Assembly: GCA_031180825.1 (NCBI GenBank)
Contig: JAPSLM010000010.1
Location: 62,001 to 126,000, forward strand
Source: Paenibacillus sp.
GTDB lineage: Bacteria > Bacillota > Bacilli > Paenibacillales > NBRC-103111
Reading direction: 5' to 3'
Length of the DNA: 64,000 nt
The position numbers were made by a program, and so were the translations under genes. Within the stretch, counting starts at the first letter, position 1; every line of letters starts with the position of its first letter. Shown one piece after another: positions 34,675 through 42,029 of the stretch. Below the pieces are notes generated by a model, which was given only the letters and a program-made list of their open reading frames with translations, did not search any database and was not told the DNA's origin.

Positions 34675-35856
34675 ATGAATCGAACGATTTCGCGAACGGC
34701 AGCGGGATTGCTCCTTGCGCTGCTGCTCGCCGGCTGTGAGGAGGAGCGTCAAACGGCCCCTGCTGCGGGCATGACGCCTTCCGCCCCATCTGCAGGCGAA
34801 GCGTCCAAATCTATCCTTCCTTATAAGCGGGAAACTGTCGCCACAGGACTGGCCGTGCCGTGGGAGATCGATTTTGCTCCGGATGGCCGTATTTTCTTTA
34901 CCGAGCGCGGCGGCGCGCTGCGTGTCATCGATAAGGGAAAGCTGATCGAGGAGCCGGTGATTCAGATTAACGGCAGTTTGTACAAGCAGGGGGAAGCGGG
35001 ACTGCTTGGGTTTACGCTCGATCCGCAATTTGAACGAAACGGCTATATTTACGTCTGCCATACATACGTCCGGGACAGTCAGCCGTTCAATCGGGTCGTC
35101 CGTCTAAAGGAGCAGGGCGGGAAGGCCGTTTTGGACAAAGTGCTGCTGGACAATCTGCCGGGCAACCGGATTCACGACGGCGGCCGGGTGAAGTTCGGAC
35201 CGGACGGCATGCTGTATATCACGAACGGAGACGCCGACGACCGTCCTGCCGCGCAAGATGTGACCAAGTTGGCGGGGAAAATATTCCGCATCGCCAAAGA
35301 CGGCTCCGTACCGCCGGACAATCCGTTTCCCGGCTCGCCCGTCTACAGCCTCGGCCACCGCAATCCTCAAGGCCTCGCCTGGCATCCGGAGACAAAGCGG
35401 CTGTACAGCTCCGAACACGGTCAAACGGCGCATGACGAGATCAATCTCATCGAGGCCGGGGCGAACTACGGCTGGCCTCTCGTCGAAGGCGACGAGACAG
35501 AGGTCAAGCCGGCCGATGCCGGGAAAAAAGGACCGGGACCGCTAAAAGCGCCGGTCGTGCACAGCGGCGGCGTCACGTGGGCGCCGTCGGGCATGACCTT
35601 CGTCAGCCGCGGGCCGTGGAAAGGCGACTTGCTGGTCGCCAATCTGCGCGGGACGCAGGTGCTGCACGTCGTGCTGGCGCAAGACGGCAAGAGCGCCCAT
35701 TCCGTCGAGCCGCTGCTCGCCGGCGAGCTCGGCAGGCTCCGGACGGTGGCGGAAGCGCCGGACGGTTCGCTGTATGCGTTGACGAATAACCGGGACGGGC
35801 GCGGCCAGCCGCAGATGGACGACGATAAGATCATCCGGTTGATACCGGAATTTTAA
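34675..35856 (+). CDS. Glucose/sorbosone dehydrogenase-like lipoprotein (GSDH/Asd fold)
   Basis: A 393-residue six-bladed beta-propeller protein of the GSDH family, exported as a lipoprotein (lipobox LLAGC, C21). Family motifs are AVPWEIDFAPDG, GEAGLLGFTLDP, RIHDGGRVKFGPDGMLY, GHRNPQGLAWHP, LYSSEHGQTAHDEIN and GANYGWP; the arginine/histidine residues in them bind PQQ in characterised members. The expected reaction is oxidation of aldose sugars outside the cell with PQQ. Many Firmicutes lack PQQ synthesis, so cofactor supply is an open question. GGGAGG serves either this ATG or the TTG one codon earlier. Confidence 0.88.
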   Translation: MNRTISRTAAGLLLALLLAGCEEERQTAPAAGMTPSAPSAGEASKSILPYKRETVATGLAVPWEIDFAPDGRIFFTERGGALRVIDKGKLIEEPVIQINGSLYKQGEAGLLGFTLDPQFERNGYIYVCHTYVRDSQPFNRVVRLKEQGGKAVLDKVLLDNLPGNRIHDGGRVKFGPDGMLYITNGDADDRPAAQDVTKLAGKIFRIAKDGSVPPDNPFPGSPVYSLGHRNPQGLAWHPETKRLYSSEHGQTAHDEINLIEAGANYGWPLVEGDETEVKPADAGKKGPGPLKAPVVHSGGVTWAPSGMTFVSRGPWKGDLLVANLRGTQVLHVVLAQDGKSAHSVEPLLAGELGRLRTVAEAPDGSLYALTNNRDGRGQPQMDDDKIIRLIPEF

Positions 35857-35891
35857 ATTATGAACTAACGGATTGGAGAACGTGAAGCGGG

Positions 35892-37088
35892 ATGCAAGAG
35901 CGGGAATTGACGGAATTAACGGGCCGATTGTTTCAGGAGGGAACGCTGATCCAGGCGACGCTGAGCCAAGTGCGGCGAAGCGATCCGGACGGCTGTACGA
36001 AGGTTACGGTAAAGCCCGTACAGCTTAAGGGGACTTTGCACTATCAATTCAGCTCCTTCTGCGGGCCGAAGGTGCTGCACGAGAATTTGGCGCCGGAAGC
36101 GGCGGAGGCGAAGCTGAACGCGCTGCTTGCCGGGCAGTTCCGGCAAGGGCTGCTGCAGACGGGCGAAGCGGACTATCAGGTGCTGATTAGCAAGAAAGGC
36201 AAGCTTGGCATTCTCCGCAAGCCGCCAACCAAGCAAGCGGCGGGCGGAGCGCCGGCCCATAACCGGAAAAAGAACTACGTGCTGGAGGAAGGCGTTCCTG
36301 TTCCTTTTCTGATCGAGCTCGGAATCATGAACGCCCAAGGGAAGGTGCTTGCACCTAAATACGACAAGTTCCGTCAAATCAACCGGTTTGTCGAAATGAT
36401 CGCAGATGTATTGCCCCATTTGCCGAAGGACCGGACGCTGACCATCGTCGATTTCGGCTGCGGCAAATCGTATTTGACGTTTGCGATGTATCATTTTCTG
36501 AAGGAGATGCAGGGCTTCGACCTGCGCGTCGTCGGCCTTGATCTTAAGGAGGATGTGATCCGGCACTGCAGCGCGCTTGCGGAGAAGCTCGGCTATGAAG
36601 GGCTGCGTTTTCTTGTCGGCGACATCGCCAAGTATGACGAGCTGCGGCAGGTTGACCTGGTCGTCACGCTGCATGCCTGCGATACGGCGACCGATGCGGC
36701 GCTGGAGAAGGCGGTTCGCTGGGACGCTTCGGTCATCTTGTCCGTGCCTTGCTGCCAGCACGAACTGTTCCGGCAGGTGCGCAGCGACGTGCTCGGCCCG
36801 CTGCTGCAGCACGGCATTTTGAAGGAGCGTTTTTCTGCGCTGGCTACGGATGCGATCCGGGCGAAGCTGCTTGAGCTGGTCGGCTACAAGACGCAGCTGC
36901 TTGAATTCATCGACCTGGAGCACACGCCGAAAAATATTTTAATCCGGGCCGTCCGCAGCGTGCAGCCGCCGAAGCCGGCCGAACGGGCCAAGCTGGCGGA
37001 GGAGTACCGGGGCTTCCGGGATTTCCTGCAGGCCGGACCGTATTTGGAACGGGCCCTGCAGGATAAACTGGACCTGCCGGACCTGTGA
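35892..37088 (+). CDS. SAM-dependent methyltransferase (Methyltransf_32 type)
   Basis: A 398-residue protein. An N-terminal domain of about 150 residues (PVQLKGTLHYQFSSF, ILRKPPTKQ) is followed by a class I Rossmann methyltransferase domain with the SAM motif TIVDFGCGKSYLTFA near residue 182, VVGLDLKEDV as the acidic strand, and VVTLHACDTATD as the post-II motif. A CCQHEL segment carries two cysteines often seen in this family. Its relatives are annotated as methyltransferases of unknown target, possibly rRNA or tRNA. It stands alone, 35 bp after the preceding gene. Confidence 0.85.
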   Translation: MQERELTELTGRLFQEGTLIQATLSQVRRSDPDGCTKVTVKPVQLKGTLHYQFSSFCGPKVLHENLAPEAAEAKLNALLAGQFRQGLLQTGEADYQVLISKKGKLGILRKPPTKQAAGGAPAHNRKKNYVLEEGVPVPFLIELGIMNAQGKVLAPKYDKFRQINRFVEMIADVLPHLPKDRTLTIVDFGCGKSYLTFAMYHFLKEMQGFDLRVVGLDLKEDVIRHCSALAEKLGYEGLRFLVGDIAKYDELRQVDLVVTLHACDTATDAALEKAVRWDASVILSVPCCQHELFRQVRSDVLGPLLQHGILKERFSALATDAIRAKLLELVGYKTQLLEFIDLEHTPKNILIRAVRSVQPPKPAERAKLAEEYRGFRDFLQAGPYLERALQDKLDLPDL

Positions 37089-37161
37089 CTAAGGCCGTAA
37101 CCGAGCCATACTTCAGGCAGCTGCCTGGGTTATGAAACGAATAAACGGGAGGCGATGTCAG

Positions 37162-37692
37162 GTGGAGGCAGAGAAGGAACGTCCCCGCTTGACCGGCTTG
37201 CCGCCGGTAGCGGATGAGCGCTGCTGGCTGCTGATTCTCGGATCGATGCCGGGGGAGGCGTCCTTGCGGGCGCAGCAGTATTACGGCCATCCGCGCAACG
37301 GCTTTTGGCCTCTTCTTTATGCCTTGCTGGACGGGGGGGAGCCGGCTGCGGCATATGAGGAGCGGCTCCGCTTTGCGTTATCCCGCGGCGTAGCGCTGTG
37401 GGACGTGCTCGCGGCGTGCGAGCGCGAAGGAAGTCTCGATACGGCGATCCGCCGCCCGGAGGCCAACGACTTCGCGGGGTTCTACGCGGCGTATCCGGGC
37501 ATCCGCCATGTCTTCTTCAACGGCAGCACGGCGGCGGACCTGTACCGGCGGCAGGTTTTGAAGGGAGCTGCGGACGACGGCAGAGTCTATACGAGGCTTC
37601 CTTCGTCGAGTCCGGCACGAGCCATGACGGCGGAGGCGAAACTGGAGGCATGGCAGCCTTTACGGGAGGCTTGGCTCGCCATAAGGGGGTAG
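37162..37692 (+). CDS. Hypoxanthine-DNA glycosylase (UDG superfamily, TIGR04274 type)
   Basis: A 176-residue base-excision repair enzyme that removes deaminated adenine (hypoxanthine) from DNA. The motif-1 segment LGSMPGEASLRAQQYYGHPRN and FWPLLYAL are typical, and the C-terminal substrate loop is LPSSSPARA. I chose the GTG at 37162 because GGGAGG lies eight bases upstream and the conserved part begins soon after. An ATG ten codons earlier would give a longer N-terminus without a ribosome binding site. It stands alone after the methyltransferase gene. Confidence 0.88.
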   Translation: MEAEKERPRLTGLPPVADERCWLLILGSMPGEASLRAQQYYGHPRNGFWPLLYALLDGGEPAAAYEERLRFALSRGVALWDVLAACEREGSLDTAIRRPEANDFAGFYAAYPGIRHVFFNGSTAADLYRRQVLKGAADDGRVYTRLPSSSPARAMTAEAKLEAWQPLREAWLAIRG

Positions 37693-37722
37693 CGACGTCC
37701 GGAAACGCGCAAGACAGCCGGA

Positions 37723-37872
37723 TTATTCTTTCTCCTTCTGCGTGGCTCCGATCTGATTGACGGTCGTTTTCACTTGATTGAGCGTATCGTTCACGAATTC
37801 CATATCTTGATTATCGGCTTCCATCGAAGCCGTGCCTTCGTAATTGCCTTCGTGCTTTTTATTTTCCGACAT
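37723..37872 (-). CDS. Small 49-residue hypothetical protein
   Basis: A short open frame on the minus strand with an excellent ribosome binding site (AAAGGAGG at 37880-37887, eight bases before the ATG). The product is hydrophilic, Asn/Glu/Lys-rich and contains an amphipathic stretch (DTLNQVKTTVNQIG). It has no membrane segment and no motif I recognise. It is convergent with the glycosylase gene and divergent from the next gene. I am fairly sure it is translated because the ribosome binding site is so strong, but the function is unknown. Confidence 0.6.
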   Translation of the reverse strand: MSENKKHEGNYEGTASMEADNQDMEFVNDTLNQVKTTVNQIGATQKEKE

Positions 37873-38007
37873 GCCGGTTCCTCCTTTCGGGGTAGCTTTA
37901 TTGCCGATCCATGCTTAACGTGCGCAGCAGGGCCGGAAAATATTCTCTTTTTGAAAGGCATACTAAGGGAACACCCATGGCTGCAAGCGACGAGAGGAGG
38001 GTGCCGG

Positions 38008-38541
38008 ATGGCAAGACAGACGGGCAAAGTTCCGTTCGGATACGAGCTGCCGAAAGAACGCGATACGGATCGCGGAAGCTTATGGATTTACGATGCGTTT
38101 GAGGATTACACGGAGCAGGAGCTTGTGCGGGTCCTTGCGCTGGCCGGGGGACGCGGCATCGCCAAGGCGGTGTTTTACCCGCTGCATGAGGAGACGGTAC
38201 GGCGCATGGATAAGCGGCGTTCCGTAGCTCCGTATCACCGGAGGGTCGAAGCGCTGCAGGCGATGCTCGATGCTTCCGGTACGGATGTCGATTACATGGT
38301 CGAACCGTTTGAAGGCAAGCGTAAAAAGTACACCCCTGCCGACACCGCCTTTCGCTTTCTGGAAGAAAAATATGCCGCCCCCCATTTCGTTTGGATGACT
38401 TCGGCGACCGCCGAGCTGCTTGCGGGTTACGACTCGTTCGAGACGTGGATCAAAAAAATCCGCTGGTTCGTAAGCGAGGAGGGAGTCCCGGTCACGCACC
38501 CTCAGCTGCGGGCCTATGCCAATCGTTGGGACCCGGTATGA
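38008..38541 (+). CDS. Hypothetical protein, 177 residues
   Basis: A soluble protein with no family I recognise. It contains conserved-looking charged segments (LWIYDAFEDYTEQEL, PYHRRVEALQAML, FEGKRKKYTPADTAFRFL) and several aromatic residues near the C-terminus (WIKKIRWFVSEEG). The ATG at 38008 is supported by GAGGAGG seven bases upstream, although the frame stays open further back. It is expressed alone, divergent from the 49-residue gene. Confidence 0.75.
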   Translation: MARQTGKVPFGYELPKERDTDRGSLWIYDAFEDYTEQELVRVLALAGGRGIAKAVFYPLHEETVRRMDKRRSVAPYHRRVEALQAMLDASGTDVDYMVEPFEGKRKKYTPADTAFRFLEEKYAAPHFVWMTSATAELLAGYDSFETWIKKIRWFVSEEGVPVTHPQLRAYANRWDPV

Positions 38542-38661
38542 AAGCGTAGTTCGGTCCGCATCCCCTGAAAATGGCACGAAAGCCCGAACCCTATAGCGAA
38601 CTCTGTTTCGGAAAAATACGGGCAGAAGCTACTCAGCGCCTGTTACAGGGGGAGAGAAACG

Positions 38662-39657
38662 ATGGGGAAATTAAAAAAAACGGTCGTGTGGGTCGTTGCC
38701 GCCGCGCTTTTGGGCGGGCTGATTTATGGCGTTACTTGGGCGGGAGATGCGCCTGTATCGGCTGAAATATCGACGGAAGCCAAAGGGCGGTTCGTCGGCT
38801 TGACGGACGGCGGCAAAATCATCAGAGTAACTTATAACGGAGCGGAAAAAGCCTATCCGTTGACATCGGACGTGTGGGTATACCGGAATATGCAAAAAGC
38901 GGCGATCACGGATTTGAAGCCGGGCGATTCGCTGGAAATCATATTGAACAGCAAAAACCAAGCCGCTTACATTAAGGCGGCGGCGGCGGAAGAAGTCGCT
39001 TCTCCGCAGAGCCCGGCCTCGCCGGCCGTCGAGCCGAACGAGGCGGCGGCGGAAGCCGCAGGCATTTCGCAGGGCTCTGCCGCGGCTTCCGGCAGCATGG
39101 CCGCCGTGCCGCCTACCGGTCCGGCGCCTGCGGCTCCGGCCGAGCGTCCGGCTGCCGCAGAAACGGCAAAGCCGGCTGCGGCAAACGGGAGCCCTTGGGA
39201 GCGTCTATCGTTGGAGCTGAAAAGCCGGGAGCTAGCCTTGAAAGTCAAGCAGGAGCGGACGGATAAGGGGGACGAGGCTGACATTTATATCCAAACCAAG
39301 GATCGGGCGGTGGTTCATCTAAAGGGCGAACAGGCGGAGCAGCTGCTTCTTCTGCTGGTGCAGGGGCTGCCGTCCGAGAAGGACGCTTGGGAGAAGGCGC
39401 TCAAGCAGCGCTTGGCGGCGCAGTTCAAACTGAAGGACGATTCGCCGGATTGGAAAATCGACGTGAAGTGGAAAGAAAACGCCAAAGTCGTCCGTACGCC
39501 GCCCGTGCAGGCCGGGAAGCCGGAGCCTAACGGCCACGGAGCGGATAAGGAGCACGGCAAAGGCAAGAATAAGGAGAAAGAAAAAGAGAAAGAGAAGGAA
39601 AAAGAGAAAGAAAAAGAAAAAACACGCGATAAGCACAAGGATGAGAAGGACGATTGA
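38662..39657 (+). CDS. Hypothetical exported protein with Lys-Glu repeat tail
   Basis: A 331-residue protein. An N-terminal hydrophobic segment (about 5-27) acts as signal or anchor, then comes a small beta-rich region (about 38-105) and an Ala/Pro-rich linker (about 108-180). A charged domain (about 185-280) follows, and the tail (about 290-331) is built almost only of Lys and Glu, with eight or more KE units in a row. No enzyme motif is visible. A peptidoglycan- or membrane-facing scaffold is possible. GGGGGAGAG precedes the ATG and a terminator follows. Confidence 0.75.
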   Translation: MGKLKKTVVWVVAAALLGGLIYGVTWAGDAPVSAEISTEAKGRFVGLTDGGKIIRVTYNGAEKAYPLTSDVWVYRNMQKAAITDLKPGDSLEIILNSKNQAAYIKAAAAEEVASPQSPASPAVEPNEAAAEAAGISQGSAAASGSMAAVPPTGPAPAAPAERPAAAETAKPAAANGSPWERLSLELKSRELALKVKQERTDKGDEADIYIQTKDRAVVHLKGEQAEQLLLLLVQGLPSEKDAWEKALKQRLAAQFKLKDDSPDWKIDVKWKENAKVVRTPPVQAGKPEPNGHGADKEHGKGKNKEKEKEKEKEKEKEKEKTRDKHKDEKDD

Positions 39658-39688
39658 CGGAAAGCTTCCGCTGCCGCCGTCTACAATC

Positions 39689-39735
39689 AGCAGCCCGTCT
39701 GGAGATATAAACGCTCCGGGCAGGCTGCTTTTTTT
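39689..39735 (+). terminator. Terminator after the Lys-Glu repeat gene
   Basis: AGCAGCCCG pairs with CGGGCAGGCTGCT (bulge of four bases), followed by seven T. Confidence 0.75.
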
Positions 39736-39748
39736 CACCCGATCGTTT

Positions 39749-39913
39749 TTAATTTTCCGGAGTCCGGTCCAAATACAAACGGGAAACGGGGGTGGCATCT
39801 CCGCGCCGTACTTCTTCCTCCGTCGCTTTTTCCTCCAAAGGATCGTGCGTATTCATGCCGGGGGCGACGGTGGGTTCATGGGGCTGCCGCATCTTTCCTT
39901 TCTTTCCGGTCAC
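39749..39913 (-). CDS. Small 54-residue hypothetical protein
   Basis: A short gene on the minus strand whose GTG start overlaps the stop of the preceding small gene as GTGA. The protein begins with a basic stretch (TGKKGKMRQPH), continues with an acidic middle (DPLEEKATEEEVRRGD) and ends TPVSRLYLDRTPEN. It has no membrane segment. An internal ATG at codon 8 with AAAGGAAAG upstream is an alternative start. The overlap with its neighbour is good evidence that both are real and co-expressed. Function unknown. Confidence 0.6.
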   Translation of the reverse strand: MTGKKGKMRQPHEPTVAPGMNTHDPLEEKATEEEVRRGDATPVSRLYLDRTPEN

Positions 39914-40068
39914 AAATCGTCCTCTCCTTCCGTCTTGGAATAGGCAATCAGCGTAATCGGTCTGCCTGCCAGCTCGGCCAGCTGCGCTTCCGCCTGTCGA
40001 ATGATATCGATGGTTTTTTTTTGCTCAAGAAGCGGGGCGATCTGGTAGTCGGTCGTTTCGATTTTCAC
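39910..40068 (-). CDS. Small 52-residue hypothetical protein
   Basis: A minus-strand gene with a GTG start and AGGAGG ten bases upstream. The product is a small, probably helical protein (LLEQKKTIDIIRQAEAQLAEL) with a short hydrophobic strand (PITLIAY) and an acidic end. It overlaps the next small gene by four bases, so the two form a tiny operon divergent from the MFS exporter. I do not recognise the family. Confidence 0.65.
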   Translation of the reverse strand: MKIETTDYQIAPLLEQKKTIDIIRQAEAQLAELAGRPITLIAYSKTEGEDDL

Positions 40069-40205
40069 GGATGATTGGCCTCCTGTAAGGGATTATATCG
40101 ATTTCGCGGTTAGAATTCCCTTCGTGAAAACCCCGCATTCGTGGAAGGGGATGGGGATTAAGCTGGAAAAAAAAGCAAAAACCATGGCCCGGCTTCATAC
40201 CGCTG

Positions 40206-40214
40206 TGTTATATT
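40206..40214 (+). promoter_or_regulatory. Extended -10 promoter of the MFS exporter
   Basis: TGT-TATATT (TG at 40206-40207, -10 at 40209-40214), 53 bp before the start codon. Confidence 0.5.
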
Positions 40215-40222
40215 GGAGCTAC

Positions 40223-40234
40223 TGTTCCGGAACA
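40223..40234. promoter_or_regulatory. Perfect 12-bp palindrome downstream of the MFS promoter
   Basis: TGTTCCGGAACA is a perfect palindrome placed 9-20 bases after the -10 box, a typical position for a repressor such as TetR or MarR type. No such regulator gene is adjacent. Confidence 0.5.
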
Positions 40235-40267
40235 CGGGTGAAACGATCTTAAGGAGGAAAGTATCGC

Positions 40268-41605
40268 ATGAACTGGAACCGCTTGGCCGTGATGGCGAGC
40301 ATCGTGCTCGCCGTCCTGATTTCGTCGATGGATACGACGATCATGAATACGACGATGCCGCGGATCGCGGAGGAGCTTGGAGATGTGAAGCTGTACGCGT
40401 GGAGCTTCGCTTCTTACATGATTTTATGTACGATCGTAACGCCGCTCAGCGGCAGGCTTTCGGATTTGTTCGGACGCAAAAAAGTGCTGGCCGTCGGCAT
40501 TTTGGTCTTTTTGCTCGGGTCCATCCTGTGCGGTACGGCAGCAACGATGCTGCAGCTTGTGCTGTACCGGGGGCTTCAAGGGCTCGGCGCGGGCGCGATG
40601 ATTGCGTTTCCGGCCATTATCGCCGGAGATCTGTTTCCGGTGGAAGCGCGGGGCAAAATCCAAGCGTTCTTCACGGGCATGTGGGGCATCTCGTCGGTGC
40701 TGGCCCCGCTGCTCGGCAGCCTGTTCATCGAGCATTTGAATTGGCGGTGGATTTTTTATATTAATATTCCGATTTGCCTGGCGTCGCTGCTGCTGCTTGT
40801 GCCGTACCGGGAGGTTTATGAGGCACGCAAAAGCCGGATTAACTACTGGGGAGCCTTATGGTTCGGGCTTGGCATCGGCCTGCTGCTGTTCAATACGGTG
40901 GTGAGCGAGGGCTTTCTGCTGTATACGGCCGGGGGCGCGTTGTTTCTTCTGCTGTTCGTTTACAACGAGCGGAGGCATCCGTCGCCGATTATGCCGGTGG
41001 CGCTGCTTAAGAACGGTTCCGTCGCCTGGATGAACCTGAACGGGTTCTTGACGTGCGCGGCGTTGTTCGGCACGTCCAGCTACATTCCGTTTTATTTGCA
41101 GCAGCATGGGTACTCGCTTTTCGTCAGCGGGCTTTCCCTGCTCGGGACGTCCGTCGGGTGGATATTTGTAGGCGTTCCGGCCGGGAAATGGGTGCTGCGC
41201 TACGGCTATCGGCCGCTGCTGTTCATCGGCAATATCTTGCTGGTGCTGTCCGGCTTGCTGCTGCTATTTTTGCCGGACGAAGGAGGGTTCTGGTACGTCA
41301 ATGCGATCATGGTGCTGCAAGGATTGGCTTACGGGCTGCTCTATACGGTATCGGTCATCGGGGTACAGCAGCTTGTCGCCGCCGATCAAAAAGGGATCTC
41401 CACGTCGCTGCAGGTCTTCTCGCGAAATATCGGCACGGCGGCCGGGGTTACGATTATGGGAGCGCTTTTGACGTCGGCGCCGGCTTTTATGACCGGAATC
41501 CATCGGCTGTTTCTGTACGGGTTTATCGTCAGTTTGGCCGCGCTGGTATCCACGATTTTTCTCTTTACGCGCCGCACGGTGTCGATTTCCGGAAGCGGGG
41601 CTTGA
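40268..41605 (+). CDS. MFS multidrug exporter, DHA2 (EmrB/QacA-like)
   Basis: A 445-residue membrane transporter. It has the DHA2 first-helix motif LDxT-like SSMDTTIMNTTMPRI, motif A after helix 2 (GRLSDLFGRKKVL) and motif C in helix 5 (GMWGISSVLAPLLG). The number of hydrophobic segments (12-14) fits proton-driven drug efflux. AAGGAGG lies about nine bases before the ATG. The promoter with a palindrome just upstream suggests repression and induction by a ligand. The substrate cannot be predicted. Confidence 0.92.
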   Translation: MNWNRLAVMASIVLAVLISSMDTTIMNTTMPRIAEELGDVKLYAWSFASYMILCTIVTPLSGRLSDLFGRKKVLAVGILVFLLGSILCGTAATMLQLVLYRGLQGLGAGAMIAFPAIIAGDLFPVEARGKIQAFFTGMWGISSVLAPLLGSLFIEHLNWRWIFYINIPICLASLLLLVPYREVYEARKSRINYWGALWFGLGIGLLLFNTVVSEGFLLYTAGGALFLLLFVYNERRHPSPIMPVALLKNGSVAWMNLNGFLTCAALFGTSSYIPFYLQQHGYSLFVSGLSLLGTSVGWIFVGVPAGKWVLRYGYRPLLFIGNILLVLSGLLLLFLPDEGGFWYVNAIMVLQGLAYGLLYTVSVIGVQQLVAADQKGISTSLQVFSRNIGTAAGVTIMGALLTSAPAFMTGIHRLFLYGFIVSLAALVSTIFLFTRRTVSISGSGA

Positions 41606-41633
41606 GGGGCGACGCGGAAAAAGCGGCGAATGA

Positions 41634-41670
41634 ACAAAGGGTGGTTTGCCTCAAGCAAACCGCCCTTTGT
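41634..41670. terminator. Strong bidirectional terminator
   Basis: ACAAAGGGTGGTTTGC (41634-41649) pairs with GCAAACCGCCCTTTGT (41655-41670), 16 bp with one G-T pair, around a 5-base loop. It lies between the MFS gene (plus) and the His-rich gene (minus) and probably terminates both. Confidence 0.8.
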
Positions 41671-41687
41671 TGCCGCCTGGTCTTTCT

Positions 41688-41957
41688 TTAGTCGAGGTAC
41701 CATTCGCCGGACCAAGGGTCCTGTACCCAGCGGGCATGATGATAATGGTGATGCCCCCACGGACTATGCCATTGGTGATGATGGTGGTGCGGATGATGGT
41801 ACGGATGATATCCGTGCGGATGGTGCCCATACGGATGGAAGCCGTGGGGGTAGTGATGCCCGTGCGGCCAGTGATGCGGGTGATGATAGGGATGGTGCGG
41901 ACGGTAATACTCAACCTCTCCGGCTTTTTCGGTTTCGATAATCGTCTCTTGAGACAT
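41688..41957 (-). CDS. Very histidine-rich small protein
   Basis: An 89-residue protein in which about a third of residues are histidine. They are arranged as repeated HPY, HPH, HGHH and HHPHH units between residues 20 and 72, with many Tyr, Pro and Gly and a C-terminal end rich in Trp (ARWVQDPWSGEWYLD). There is no signal peptide or membrane segment. The ATG at 41957 follows GAGGAGA. Such composition implies strong binding of Zn, Ni or Cu, or a role as spore-coat/crust material. Which of these cannot be decided from sequence. It is transcribed alone toward a strong terminator. Confidence 0.75.
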   Translation of the reverse strand: MSQETIIETEKAGEVEYYRPHHPYHHPHHWPHGHHYPHGFHPYGHHPHGYHPYHHPHHHHHQWHSPWGHHHYHHARWVQDPWSGEWYLD

Positions 41958-42029
41958 ATTCGATTTCTCCTCTCTGATTAGAACATACTTCACCATATGT
42001 CAGAGAGGAGGAATTGGGCACTTATCCAT

